A stretch of DNA of 64,000 bases, from contig JAUCBJ010007329.1 in NCBI GenBank assembly GCA_032718475.1, positions 157,096-221,095 of the forward strand. The letters run 5' to 3'. Numbering within the stretch: position 1 is the stretch's first letter; every line of letters begins with the position of its first letter. The notes beneath the pieces were generated by a model that made no database searches, was not told the DNA's origin, and worked only from the letters and a program-made list of their open reading frames with translations. This stretch comes from Nemertoderma westbladi (lineage: Eukaryota > Xenacoelomorpha > Nemertodermatida > Nemertodermatidae). Shown piece by piece: positions 11,528 to 21,579 of this stretch. The translations under genes and the position numbers were made by a program.

Positions 11528-12209
11528 GCTATCTTCCCGGTGAGAAGATAGCATCCACCTCTAGTGCGCTACAATTCCGCTGGATCCCGATCTACTATCG
11601 GGTGTGGGGTGGAATTATTTTCTTTGGAGCCGGCTTTCCAGGCCGCTCCCTATGGGTATGATATCGCTACCCCGTCTTTCTGGCGTCCCGTGTCGGGCCG
11701 ATCGTGACTTTCTCTCACGCGATTTTTGTTTTCCCAACACTCTCGCCACTCTAACTCCACTCTACTCTTACCCTGACTCTCCTCTACTTATCTTCACTTC
11801 CGCTCTAACTCTCGGACCTCCTAGTCCCTCACTCTGGTTTCTTACTTCTCCCCCCCCCCCCCCCACACTTGAATTGCACCCGCACTCTCTCCTCGCTATT
11901 ACTCGACCCCTATCTCACCCACTCACTCCTGACGAGTCTCACCCCCCTCCTGTGCCGTCGCAATCAAGAAGTGTCATGTCGTCCAATGTCTCGTTTGTGA
12001 TTCACAGTACCATAGTAAACTGGTCCCCAGTCCCAGTAGCTAATTGGAAAAAGGTTATATGGCTATAGTACTTACTTTGATTATATTTGCTTACTAGACT
12101 AATGATTACTACATACGTACATACTAATTGCACTTTTAATTATTTAAGTTTTGCAGTTAGGAGTTCGTACTTCTCACGTGGTGCCTTCCAGGCATCCCAC
12201 ATCCAAGTC
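11528..12209 (-). other. BEL 3' untranslated region
   Basis: Lies between the stop of the zinc-knuckle ORF and the polypurine tract. It contains a C14-type homopolymer (about 11852-11866). The parts next to the stop (GCCTGGAAGGCACC) and next to the LTR are shared with the second element at 35085-35799. No coding evidence; plus-strand ORFs here are shadows. Confidence 0.6.
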
Positions 12210-13703
12210 CTAGTTCGTTCCACCTGACTTTGGGAACCATCTCAAGTCCTTCCCTCTGTCCTCCTCCTCTCTTGGTCGTTTCCTGGCCGCTGCCGCTCCC
12301 TTGGTCTTATCTCCCTTCAGACTCCTGACCCTCGCCGTCACCTCTCTACTAATCCCGGTCGTCGACTCCTTGGGCGCTGGTGTTATTAGCTCCCGGTATC
12401 GCTTTGCGGGTGGCCCCTCTGAGTGGCCCTGTTGTCTCCCCCTGATGGCGTCCCATAGGATCACTTTCATCGCCCGCTGCACATGCTCCGCCAAGAAATC
12501 TCTGAACTCCCCTCTGTTCTGTGGCATCCACCTGTCCAAATACCTCTGCGTATTTATCACCCCGGCGTACGGCGCCGCCGTTGATACCTCCTGGTAGGTA
12601 AACGGAAGTCTTTGTTTGATAATCTCCATGTGGGCCTCCTGATTGATATTAAAGAAGCCCCACCGGAACTCCTGGACCTTCATACGTTGCCGTGTCATGG
12701 CGCCGACGTCGGCCCACTCCTCGAAGATCCTAAACTTCTCTTCGTCGTCCATCCAATCGCACTGGCGTCCGTAGTGCCCCCGGAAGTTGCACTTCGAACA
12801 CCGGTTGTGCAACCGTGGACACGCCCCCATCCTGTGGCTCGACTCGGGGCAGTAGAGACAACTAGTCCCTTTCTGGAACCAGTACAGACAGCTCCTTTCC
12901 TGGTGGGTTTGCCTCCCACAGTAATCACAGCCGAGCACCAATGTCTCCCGCCCCACGTCGTCTTTCGTCCCAAGCGATCTCCGCGGTCTGTGGAGTCGCT
13001 GGTAAGCGAACTTTTGGACGTTAGCGTCCCTGTCCACGTCTATCTCCTCGCCCCTCCCGGGCATCGTCTCCCCTAATACTACCCGTGGTTCCGTTCCCGG
13101 TTGCTCGCCCAACCTGATGGTGCTCCCCGCGAAATCCATCGCCGGCTCCTCATGCACCCAGGCCCGCTTGCCGGGTCTATCCCAGAAGGCTCTCGCCCCA
13201 CTGGCCGTCACCACCCTCCCACCAACCCAGTCCGTGTCCGAGTGGCCGATCCTCCCGATGGGCGGCATCTCTCCGAACTCGTCGTCATCCTCGTCCTCCT
13301 CTGGGAGTGGCTCCAACCCCGGTATCCCGGTGGACCCACCGTGTCCCTTCCCACCTTGGCTCTCGCCCATGATTCTCCATCCTTCCAGCTCCCCTGGCCT
13401 CCTCAGTGTATAATCGCCCTCAGCGCCTGCTGGTATGGGCGTCGTCTGCAATCCCTATGTCGACTGTTTCGGTGATCCCACCATCCACCCTAATTCTCGC
13501 CCTAGAGAATCCCCCGAACTCCCTGATGACGTCCAACGAAGTTCATCTAAGGCCGCCTGTTCCTCGAACCCATAACTTTCCTTTCTTGCTTCCTCCTCCC
13601 TTTCTTCTGCCTCCCTCCTTTCTCGCCTAGAGATTTCTTCTAATCGCTTCGCTTCTCGTCTATCCGCCTCTAGCTGCTCCCACCTCTGATATGGCGTATC
13701 CAC
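12210..13703 (-). CDS. BEL element third ORF: coiled coil plus triple zinc knuckle
   Basis: About 497 codons in the same frame as pol, from the GTG at 13703 to the TAG at 12210, with one internal TAG (13455-13457). No ATG marks a clear start, so it may be reached by readthrough of the TGA at 13722. The first about 60 residues are rich in E and R with coiled-coil character (RREAKRLEEISRRERREAEE). After an acidic stretch come three consecutive zinc knuckles of exact form CX2CX4HX4C (CDYCGRQTHQERSC, CLYCPESSHRMGAC, CSKCNFRGHYGRQC). A conserved C-terminal region follows, starting QEFRWGFFNIN. That region is about 80% identical by eye to the ORF at 34612-35084, showing that the protein is a standing part of this family. 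Position after pol is where envelope genes sit in some BEL elements, but nothing here looks like a membrane protein. Nucleic-acid binding is the likely role; function otherwise unknown. Confidence 0.75.
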
Positions 13704-13721
13704 CTCCCCGTCTATTAGATG

Positions 13722-16700
13722 TCAGCAGTTATAGTACACCAACTCGCCCTTCAGCCCCGGGTGGTCTACCAGACCCTCGAAAGCCATCTTGAAGGCTCTT
13801 CTGTAGTTCAGGGGTGATCCCGATAGCAGGAATGCTGTTGGTTCTTTCTCAATGACAACGGTCATGAATAGGTTAAGCAAACCCATCATTATCCAGTCCT
13901 CCTGCAGGATATATCCCTTCTGATATACCTTTATCGCTCCTCTCCGGAATTGATACACCTCTTGTTTCCCTGGCCTCGCTCCCCACTTCAGCGAGTTCGC
14001 CAACTCCGCTCCGTACTCCTCTCTGAACTTACCCCAGTCCATTGGTTTGTGACACACGAGCCCCATTAGCTGGCCCATCGCCACCGCTCCACAATGGCCT
14101 GAGTTCTCCACTAGTCCCAACCCATCCGGTGCTGTCATAGCCATGTAGACCATCTGCATGTCCAGGAGGTTGGGGGTGTCCGGACTGATGATTCTCTCTG
14201 CATCGTCGCGGATTGCCGATCCCACCTTCGTCGTCGACTTCTCTCTTACTAGGGTTTCAGGCTTACTAGGAGTCCCAGATGATCTGGTGGCGTGGACTAT
14301 CAGTGATCCATTAGGGATGATGATGGGCTTTGGTGGAATGATGATACTGTTGTTGTTCAACACCCTAGAGTTCATTACTAAGATTCCATCATCATTTAGT
14401 TGTGGCGACAGCGCGATCAGTTCACTGTCCCGTCGGAGATGCTGTTGTTTACCGACACGTTCTACCTCGTCGCCGTAACTCTTTCTCTGTTCGTAGCGGA
14501 TGACGGCTTTGGCCGCTCCCTCCAGATCGATGTGTGGTTTAGTTTTTATGTCTTTGCCGACTCCCTTGAGGAAATCCCCGAAGGCTCTCCAGTACACCAC
14601 TAACTTCTTGGTCTTATACCAGCTTGAGCTGTAGCTAAGGAGTTTGTCCGTCGGGTTATCACACAGTTCTTCCGGTTTGGGTTGCACGTCCCTTATCTCC
14701 CTCACCATCTGGCTATATATCTCTTCACCTTCTGAATCTCCTCCCTCTTCCTCTAATGCTACTTCTCCTGAGCCCGGGTCCACCTTTCTTATCGGCGGCC
14801 AGGCTGCCTTGTCGTTCAGGAATTGTGGCCCGTGCTGCCACAGTACTTCCTTCTTCAAGAAAGTGTGGCGTGCTACGCCCCTTGATAACAAGTACGCTGG
14901 GTTCTCGTCCATCGGGCAGTAGTGCCACCTTTCTAACTCTGTTGTTGCCCTTATTTTGTCCACCCTGTTTGCGACGAATATAGGGTATCTCGTCCTTTCG
15001 TTATGTAGCCAACCAAGCACTACCATGGAGTCTGTCCAGTAGTGTGTTTCCACTATGTTGGGAATAGCGTCCATCAAGTAGGCTGTGGCCTTAACTCCTA
15101 ACCTCGCAGCTGTCAACTCGAGTTTCGGAACCGATGCTGAATCTGGCAGTGTCGACTTCGCTTTGCTGAATGCGAGTCTGGGCTTATGAGCCCCCTCCCG
15201 TTGTACTAGGTAGAGTGCCGCTCCGTAAGCCTCTAATGACGCATCAGAGAACATGTGTAGATCCAGATTCATCATGTCCCCATCCGGGAAATACACGCGT
15301 GGCATGCTGTATGTTCCCATCTGCTCTAAACTCTCCGTCCACTTGCACCACTGCTTGCTGATCTCTTCCGGTACCTCTGTGTCCCACTCTTCCTTTAGCT
15401 TGTATACCTTCTTAAGTATTTGCTTCCCCGTATATCCTTCGTATATCCTTGCTATGTATGACACATAGCCCCTCTTTGTGTGGATGTCCGCACCCTCCTG
15501 ACTCAACTGGTATTTCAACTCGTCTGTCTCTCGGTTCCACACGATCCCTAGTGCCTTCTGTTGGGACTCTACTCTCTTGTTCGCCATGTCCTGTCCCTTG
15601 GCTGTCGTGGGATTATCCATGGTCGACTGTGGCCTCCTGTCCTCTGTGGCTTTCATGAACTCTTGCGAGCTGGATTTGAACTTGGTTAGGTTAAACCCGG
15701 ATCCTTTTAGGATGTCGCGAACCTCGCACCCCGTATCCAGTAGTTCCTTAACCGTATTTCCAGACTCCATCCCGTCGTCTACATAGAAGCCGCGTCGAAT
15801 CATATCGACGGCTTTGGTGCTATATTTATCTTCCTTCCCTTCTACCGTGTCTCTTACGGCCACAGTCGTCATAAATGAAGACGACTTGGCTCCCATATTC
15901 TCTACTACCATCTTATACATCGGTATGGTCGACGGTTCCTCGTCGCCGTCGTACCATAGGAAGCGCTGACTGTCGCTATCCTCTTCGGTTACACGGACTT
16001 GGTTGAACATGCCTTTGATGTCGCAGGTGAAGGCGTGTTTTCCGTTCCTGAATCTGAGTAGGACCTCGATCCCTGAGTTATAGATATTGGGACCCTCCAA
16101 CAGATAATCGTTTAGGCATTTTCCGTCGGTCTTGGCCGACGCATCAACTACCATGTGCAGTTTACCTTTCTTCGGGTCTAGAGCCACGTGGAGTGGCAGG
16201 TAATAGGTCCTGTCCATGTTTGGTTTGTCGACTGGTAACTCTACGGCCCATCCTTTCTTGACATACTTCCTAATCGTCTTACGAATGTATTCATTCTTTT
16301 CGGGGCTCCGTTTTAGCGTTTGCTTCAACTTACGAAGCCTCGTGAGTACCATTCTTTTATTGTTGGGTAGCGGTATCTTTGGTAGTTTCCATACCATCCC
16401 TATGGTGTACCGCCCCTCATTGCATTTCTTCGATTCCTTTACGCTCTGTAAAGCCTGTTTATCCTCTACCGAGGTTCCGACCCCGGTCTCTTTCAATCCC
16501 TCGAAATCCTGCCTGAGCAGTCTCCTGAGCTGCTCCTCCGCTCCCTCATCTCCCATCTCTCGCATAGTTCCCGCGAACATGCACCCTGATGTCTCCGACA
16601 TCCTAAACGGTATTTTGGTTTTAATTGGGCCACTCAGCGTCCACCCGAATGGTGTTAAAATCGCCACCGGGTCACACTGCCTGTCTTCGCCGAAGACCAT

Positions 16701-17906
16701 TTGCATTCTCTCGTGGGCCGTCGGGCAGTCCATTCCTACTATAATGGATACCTTCCTAATGTCCACCTCTGGGATTGAGAAGTCGATGCTGTCCAGGAAT
16801 TTGTATTGTTCGACCTCGATGTTGGTTGGTCGCCTGGCGTTGATATTTATCGACTCTATCACCTGGACGGGGTCGATGGTCGCCCCGTAGTCGCATCCTG
16901 GTGCTATCGCTGCTATCCCGCACCATCCTGTCCTCATCTCCAGGACCTCATCTTTGCTGGAGATGGTTGTTACCGCCATTCTACTTGGCCTCGTCCTCAA
17001 TCCTATCTCTTCGGCCACCCAATTCTCAACCAATGTGAAGGCTGCTCCACTGTCGACCAGCATCAGTGTGGTTACTGATCGATTGCCTTCCCCGATTATC
17101 CTTACTGGTACTACCCCGAGTAGTACTGTTCCTCTCTTCTTCGCCCCTACGGTGCTTGTTGCCATCGTCTGCCCTTTACTTTGACCGAATTTGATTGGTG
17201 TTTCCTTGCATTGGCTAGCTTTGTGTCCACTCATCACACATCGAGAACAAATTTCATTTCTCCTCGCGTATTCTACCTGATCTTCCCTGGGTAGCGCTTG
17301 CCAATACCTGCAGTTCATGGTCTGATGAAGTGCATTTGTATGTAATTGGCATTTGTTCTTTGGGTTGTAGCCGTCCTTATACAGTGCGCTGCGTATCGCA
17401 CTTGCGTTCGTACCAAAGTCCCTACTGTTCTTATTGCTTGGGTTCGGCCTACTGGGCGTGCTGGGGTTATGTTTATTTGTGTTGTTATTTTTCCCCTGTC
17501 CGCTCCATGATGTGGTCTTACCCCCGGCTACATGTGGACTAGCAGTCCCCTGCGTCGCCGCATACGGCAGTGATTGTCTGAGCTTTGGCAATGCGTTCGC
17601 CGCGTTATGTTCTGGTTTCGGCCTGTGGTATTCGGTCTTTGGTCCCTTTCCCAGGCTATCCTCGCTATAGACTGTGTCCGTTATTAGTTCGGCTTCATAG
17701 TTTAAGAAGCTCGACATTTCTTCTAAACCCGGTTCCGCACCCTTCCTGTCTCGAGTGGAGAAGGCGATCTTCCTCCACTTGTTGCGCAACCACATCGGCA
17801 GTGCCTGCTCTATCGTGGTGATGTTATTGGATGCGTTAAGTTCGTATGGCGCGTCCAGCGTCTTTAACACGATTAGCACTTTCTCGACTTTGTTAGCGAA
17901 CGTCAT
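13722..17906 (-). CDS. pol: BEL/Pao pol (protease, reverse transcriptase, RNase H)
   Basis: 1,394 codons from the first ATG; the true product probably begins upstream, because the gag frame enters it through an in-frame TAG (17937). Residues 1-90 continue the BEL gag region. Zinc knuckles: C186/H189/H194/C199 and C220/C223/H228/C233. Aspartic protease: DSG at 285-287. RT: first catalytic Asp in FTCDIKGMFNQV (D629), YVDD at 708-711. RNase H: D888 in MFSDAS, E930, D959; the final Asp of the usual NPAD motif is Tyr (NPAYLLSRG, about 1002). The leader that normally precedes the integrase is present (LSPQLNDDGIL, 1166-1176). It stops near 1208, and no HHCC or DDE core follows. Instead about 185 unrecognised residues contain SGHCGAVAMGQLMG (1269-1282). 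It ends at TGA 13722-13724, in frame with the next ORF. Confidence 0.9.
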   Translation of the reverse strand: MTFANKVEKVLIVLKTLDAPYELNASNNITTIEQALPMWLRNKWRKIAFSTRDRKGAEPGLEEMSSFLNYEAELITDTVYSEDSLGKGPKTEYHRPKPEHNAANALPKLRQSLPYAATQGTASPHVAGGKTTSWSGQGKNNNTNKHNPSTPSRPNPSNKNSRDFGTNASAIRSALYKDGYNPKNKCQLHTNALHQTMNCRYWQALPREDQVEYARRNEICSRCVMSGHKASQCKETPIKFGQSKGQTMATSTVGAKKRGTVLLGVVPVRIIGEGNRSVTTLMLVDSGAAFTLVENWVAEEIGLRTRPSRMAVTTISSKDEVLEMRTGWCGIAAIAPGCDYGATIDPVQVIESININARRPTNIEVEQYKFLDSIDFSIPEVDIRKVSIIVGMDCPTAHERMQMVFGEDRQCDPVAILTPFGWTLSGPIKTKIPFRMSETSGCMFAGTMREMGDEGAEEQLRRLLRQDFEGLKETGVGTSVEDKQALQSVKESKKCNEGRYTIGMVWKLPKIPLPNNKRMVLTRLRKLKQTLKRSPEKNEYIRKTIRKYVKKGWAVELPVDKPNMDRTYYLPLHVALDPKKGKLHMVVDASAKTDGKCLNDYLLEGPNIYNSGIEVLLRFRNGKHAFTCDIKGMFNQVRVTEEDSDSQRFLWYDGDEEPSTIPMYKMVVENMGAKSSSFMTTVAVRDTVEGKEDKYSTKAVDMIRRGFYVDDGMESGNTVKELLDTGCEVRDILKGSGFNLTKFKSSSQEFMKATEDRRPQSTMDNPTTAKGQDMANKRVESQQKALGIVWNRETDELKYQLSQEGADIHTKRGYVSYIARIYEGYTGKQILKKVYKLKEEWDTEVPEEISKQWCKWTESLEQMGTYSMPRVYFPDGDMMNLDLHMFSDASLEAYGAALYLVQREGAHKPRLAFSKAKSTLPDSASVPKLELTAARLGVKATAYLMDAIPNIVETHYWTDSMVVLGWLHNERTRYPIFVANRVDKIRATTELERWHYCPMDENPAYLLSRGVARHTFLKKEVLWQHGPQFLNDKAAWPPIRKVDPGSGEVALEEEGGDSEGEEIYSQMVREIRDVQPKPEELCDNPTDKLLSYSSSWYKTKKLVVYWRAFGDFLKGVGKDIKTKPHIDLEGAAKAVIRYEQRKSYGDEVERVGKQQHLRRDSELIALSPQLNDDGILVMNSRVLNNNSIIIPPKPIIIPNGSLIVHATRSSGTPSKPETLVREKSTTKVGSAIRDDAERIISPDTPNLLDMQMVYMAMTAPDGLGLVENSGHCGAVAMGQLMGLVCHKPMDWGKFREEYGAELANSLKWGARPGKQEVYQFRRGAIKVYQKGYILQEDWIMMGLLNLFMTVVIEKEPTAFLLSGSPLNYRRAFKMAFEGLVDHPGLKGELVYYNC

Positions 17907-17936
17907 TATGCTAACGGGGTTATCCTGTAGGCCACC

Positions 17937-18545
17937 CTATGTTATACCTCTCAGGGTCTGCCGGATTATCTTGGCTGGGTGCCCGTACTCCATGTCTAGT
18001 GCCCGCCATGCTGTCGGGAAGCCACCCTCGATGCCCTGGTATTGCCTCACGATGTCGTATGCTGGGCCTCCTGTATACACTTGCAGATACTTTAGGCACT
18101 CCGCTTGTGTCAAATTCTTTGTTAGTATTTCATTGCTATACATGCGCCGAAACTGCAGGTATTCTTCCGGCCTACTTCCATCGAATTTGAATGGTTCCAC
18201 GGGTGGTAACTCGATCCTAGTTTTTAATGCATCGATTAACGTGGCCATTCCCATCGCTTGTGCATCCAATGGGTTCGATGGATGCCGTATAGATTCTCCT
18301 GTTGGGTGCGGCCCGTTCGTCCTTTTCGTTGCCTTTCTTTGGCTTGGATATATCATCGGGGGTAGCGGCCCCCTCCATATTTCGGTGTCGCATGATCTAT
18401 TCTCGTCCAAGGGGTTCGATGTTCTTGTTCCTATTGGGGTGTATTGTGGATATTGTGATGGGGGAATGTCACCCTGTCCCCCCCCCCCCCCCCCACCGGT
18501 ATGTTTGATACTGGGGTTGATGTTAATATATTGGGGCCCATGCAC
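17937..18545 (-). CDS. gag: BEL gag, C-terminal part
   Basis: About 200 codons. The region KTRIELPPVEPFKFDGSRPE..QFRRMY..LKYLQVYTGGPAYDIVRQY..AWRALDMEYGHP is typical of BEL/Pao gag (DUF1759 type). It ends ..RGIT-TAG-GG and the frame continues without a break into pol, so the TAG lies inside a conserved domain rather than at a domain border. At its 5' end the ORF overlaps the next gag segment across a run of about 16 G (plus-strand C at 18479-18494), where a frame change joins the two. Confidence 0.8.
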   Translation of the reverse strand: MHGPQYININPSIKHTGGGGGGGQGDIPPSQYPQYTPIGTRTSNPLDENRSCDTEIWRGPLPPMIYPSQRKATKRTNGPHPTGESIRHPSNPLDAQAMGMATLIDALKTRIELPPVEPFKFDGSRPEEYLQFRRMYSNEILTKNLTQAECLKYLQVYTGGPAYDIVRQYQGIEGGFPTAWRALDMEYGHPAKIIRQTLRGIT

Positions 18546-19285
18546 CTATCCGCAATAACTCTCCCCTCCCCTGGATATATGTTATGTCCTTGCATGCTGT
18601 AGTCATACTGCTGTGCTGGTACCGGTATAGGCCTATCTACTTCTGGCCTACCTGCCGGTATGTACTCCGCGACTTCCGGGTTTAATCCCGTGGTCCGCGC
18701 TATCCTATCGCCTACATTATCTCTCCCAGCATGGCCTATGGTATGTGCAGTAAGGCCTACAGTATGTCCTGCAGTCTGTATGTGTCGCTCGGGATCAAAG
18801 TTTAACCTTCTCGAATAATCCTCCCCGCGGCTACCGTATTCTCGATCGGCAGGTATATCCCGTCGGGAAGTTTCTCTTCGATCCCCTCTACTGCTCTCGT
18901 CCTCGTGCCGGTACATCCTGTACCCCTCTCTCTGCGCGTAGTACGCCTCGTCAGGTCGCGTATCCCCGGGACGATGGCAATCTCCCGGACTTCGACCCCA
19001 CTGACTCTCCGTCTCCATCTCCACTACCGACGGCTCGCTATCCGTCCTCGCTCTCCTGTCGTTCGTGACGGCACTTCTTCTACTCTCTTCCCTTCTTCTC
19101 TCTGTAGTGCAGTATCCCCGTTCGTGAGATCTCTCGTCGACCTCCCGGTTAAACTCCACTGTTCTTCTTCCCTCTTCTGATTGGGCTCGACGTCTCGTCG
19201 CTCGCCCTCTCGCGACGTCAACCTGTCTCTCTCTGCTCGATCGCACGCCGCTGGGGATACTCGTAATCCCCCTACTATTCTCCAT
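18431..19285 (-). CDS. gag: BEL gag, arginine/glutamate-rich middle part
   Basis: 284 codons, very rich in R, E, D and S in the first 150 residues, then a G/P/I-rich part (..AEYIPAGRPEVDRPIPVPAQ..). It runs through the 16-G tract and stops shortly after in a different frame from the DUF1759 part. A one-base change in the tract would fuse the two; real slippage, mutation or assembly error are all possible. No known domain; presumably a nucleic-acid-binding disordered gag segment. Confidence 0.55.
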   Translation of the reverse strand: MENSRGITSIPSGVRSSRERQVDVARGRATRRRAQSEEGRRTVEFNREVDERSHERGYCTTERRREESRRSAVTNDRRARTDSEPSVVEMETESQWGRSPGDCHRPGDTRPDEAYYAQREGYRMYRHEDESSRGDRRETSRRDIPADREYGSRGEDYSRRLNFDPERHIQTAGHTVGLTAHTIGHAGRDNVGDRIARTTGLNPEVAEYIPAGRPEVDRPIPVPAQQYDYSMQGHNIYPGEGRVIADRCMGPNILTSTPVSNIPVGGGGGDRVTFPHHNIHNTPQ

Positions 19286-19305
19286 CGCCGGGTGCTGCGG
19301 TTCAC

Positions 19306-20110
19306 CTAATTTGTCCCGCGCACTATCCGCCGACGCTTGTGGGACACTCTTTGCCCCCCCCCCCCCCTCTTGCTGCTAATCTCTCGTTGTGGGGCTCCTG
19401 TAGCCCCCCCCCCCCCCCCCCCCCACTCGCCACCTATTACTTCACTATCTCTCACTTCGCTCCTACACCCCTCTCTAGTCGACACACCAACCCTACTGCG
19501 GCTGGGTCTATTCACCCTCGCCTCTCCCTCTGCTACTGTGTGGCCTACCAGGCCCTCCTCGGGTTGACTCAACGCCGCCACTTCCTGCCTACTAACTACG
19601 TGGCCTACCAGGCCCTCGTTGGGTAGACTCAACCCCGCCACTTCCTGCCTACTAACTACGTGGCCTACCAGGCCCTTCATTGGGGTTTCTCACCCCCGCC
19701 ACCTCCTGCCTACTAACTACGTGGCCTACCAGGCTCTCGTTTGCCGGGCTGTGCACGTCCGCCACGTTTATATTAATAGCACCATTACCAATATTATTTT
19801 CTAAATCGATTAAGTTATCAGAATTATTTGAACTATTTTGCGTAATTATATTATTTGAATTGTTTTGTATATTCGGGTTTAGATTATTATTTAAATTATT
19901 CGAATTATTTTGTAAATTCGAATCTACATTATTTAAGTTATTTCCTACATTTATATTAAAACCGTTCAGATTTAAATTACTACTATCGGACAAAATATTA
20001 TTTCCTGCAATGAAAGTTTGATTAGGATTATCCACTACGGTACTATTAATATTAACGTGCTCTACTGTATTATTATTATTATTACCCCCCCCCCCCCCCC
20101 CCCCCCCCGC
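19306..20110 (-). pseudogene. gag: BEL gag, Asn-rich region and 20-residue repeats (frame broken)
   Basis: The minus-strand frame 20035-19652 begins with an Asn-rich tract (NNLNNVDSNLQNNSNNLNNN) of about 75 residues and runs into repeats NEGLVGHVVSRQEVAG. The DNA repeat unit is 60 bp, starting GTGGCCTACCAGGCCCT on the plus strand at 19541, 19601, 19661 and 19722; the third unit has an extra base, which shifts frame into 19680-19306. Homopolymers of C at about 19356-19369, 19404-19424 and 20085-20108 flank the segment and break the frame again. Confidence 0.55.
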
Positions 20111-21521
20111 CCGTACCAGTCTTGGGTCTGTCGTCCGGTCCCTGTAAGTGGGGTATTAATAAATGTTTCCCTAACTTCTGGTTCCTCGTAAATACTACCC
20201 GAGCCAGTCTCGCTCTCTGACAGCCCCATCTGCGCCAGTTATAGTCGGCGCTTCTGTTTCGCCTGATACTGCATAAGCCCCCTTAACGGGCATGCATACC
20301 ATCCCGCACACGTTTTCCCTCTATCTCCCTCTCTCTATCCTCTCGTGAACTCTGATCAGCTAACTCCGCCTCTCTCACAACTCTCTCAAGTCGTCTCGCC
20401 TCGCGCTCTTTTCGCTCACTCTCTTATCTCACCTCCCTCACCGCCTCGCGCTCTTTTCGTTCACTCTGCTCTCTCGTCTAATGCTCTTTGCATTCGTTCT
20501 CCGCTCTCTCCCCTCTCGCCTCTCTCGCCGCCTCACGCTCTTCTTGCTCTTTCCTTTCCTTCCTTCCTATCTCCTCATACTCCCTAAAGCTTCTCGCGAC
20601 CCTCTCGGCCCTCTTTTCATTCTCTCTAGCCAGTTCTCTCTCTTTCTCTAGTAACGCACTCCCTTCTTCCAACTGTCTCTCTAATTCTCTCTGGTCTAGC
20701 GCCGCCAGATCGAGCTGGCACGCCAGATCTATTTCTAGCACCCGTCTTACTTTTGTGGATGATGTAGCAGACTTATCTGTCGCGACGGACTCCCGCCGCC
20801 TTCCCATCCTACTGACTTTCCCCCGCTTTCCGGAATTTTCACCGACCGACGAGACCGAATCCTCGGGGTTAACCTCGGATTCGCCATCCTCCGGTCCCCT
20901 CCAACCCACTAACTTAATTCCCCGGGCATCGACTAAGTATGGCCCTATGTACACTACACCAGGTTCCATACCCCTACATTCCCACAGTTCAAACAGTTCG
21001 GTGGCGACCCCTCTCGCTCTCTCGTTGGCCAGTTCTCCCTGCCCAAAGCGTACTAAATAATCAAAATGTTTATTCAACTCACCTAGCCGCTTCTCTAGCT
21101 TTACCTCGTCTATCTTGGCCCCTCCTTTGGCTTCCCTCAGTTGCTTTCGGGTCGCGTTGTAGGCTCGTCGGAGCCGGTCGCTGACCCCGACGTCCTCGTC
21201 GCTGACGTCTCCTCTTTCTCTCCGTGTTCAGCTTTGTACTGGCGGCTCCACCGTCGCTGTTCCGGTGGGCCGTCCATCGCCCTCGGCCTGTGGCTGGCCG
21301 GCGACATCGGTACGTCAACCGCCGCCGTGTGTCGACTCGTCTCTCCCTTCTCTCCATTCGCTCGTACCTCGTTGTAGATGGCCCCCCTCTGCTTGGATTG
21401 CCGGATCGTCTATCGTCGACGAACCCGGCGTCGTGGGTTGATACCGTCGCGTCGCGTCCTCGCGGATCGTTAGGTTATCTTCCGGGGTGCGCGGCGGTGT
21501 CGTCTCTCCTTCTCGACTCAT
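20111..21521 (-). pseudogene. gag: BEL gag, N-terminal coiled-coil part (several stops)
   Basis: A start ATG is visible at 21521 (MSREGETTPPRTPEDN..). A long frame, open from upstream of 21077 to 20478, encodes a globular-looking piece (NKHFDYLVRFGQGELANER..GVVYIGPYLVDARGIKLVGWRG) followed by a highly charged coiled coil (LERQLEEGSALLEKERELAR..). The coiled-coil composition continues in the same frame to about 20300 past stops TAG (20478), TAA and TAA, so this part has nonsense mutations. Early frames (21357-21079, 21521-21315) do not join cleanly. Confidence 0.5.
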
Positions 21522-21579
21522 CTTTGTCTTTACTCTTGGTGGCTGGCAGTCACAGTTTCGGGTTTCGGATTTCTATTAC

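Noticed and set aside
11604-12068. 154-codon plus-strand ORF rich in S, P and L
   Set aside because: Lies antisense in the BEL 3' UTR, over a C homopolymer; the corresponding region of the second element does not preserve it.
16216-16890. 224-codon plus-strand ORF
   Set aside because: Antisense shadow of the BEL pol gene, as are the other plus-strand ORFs between 12.3 and 21.6 kb.
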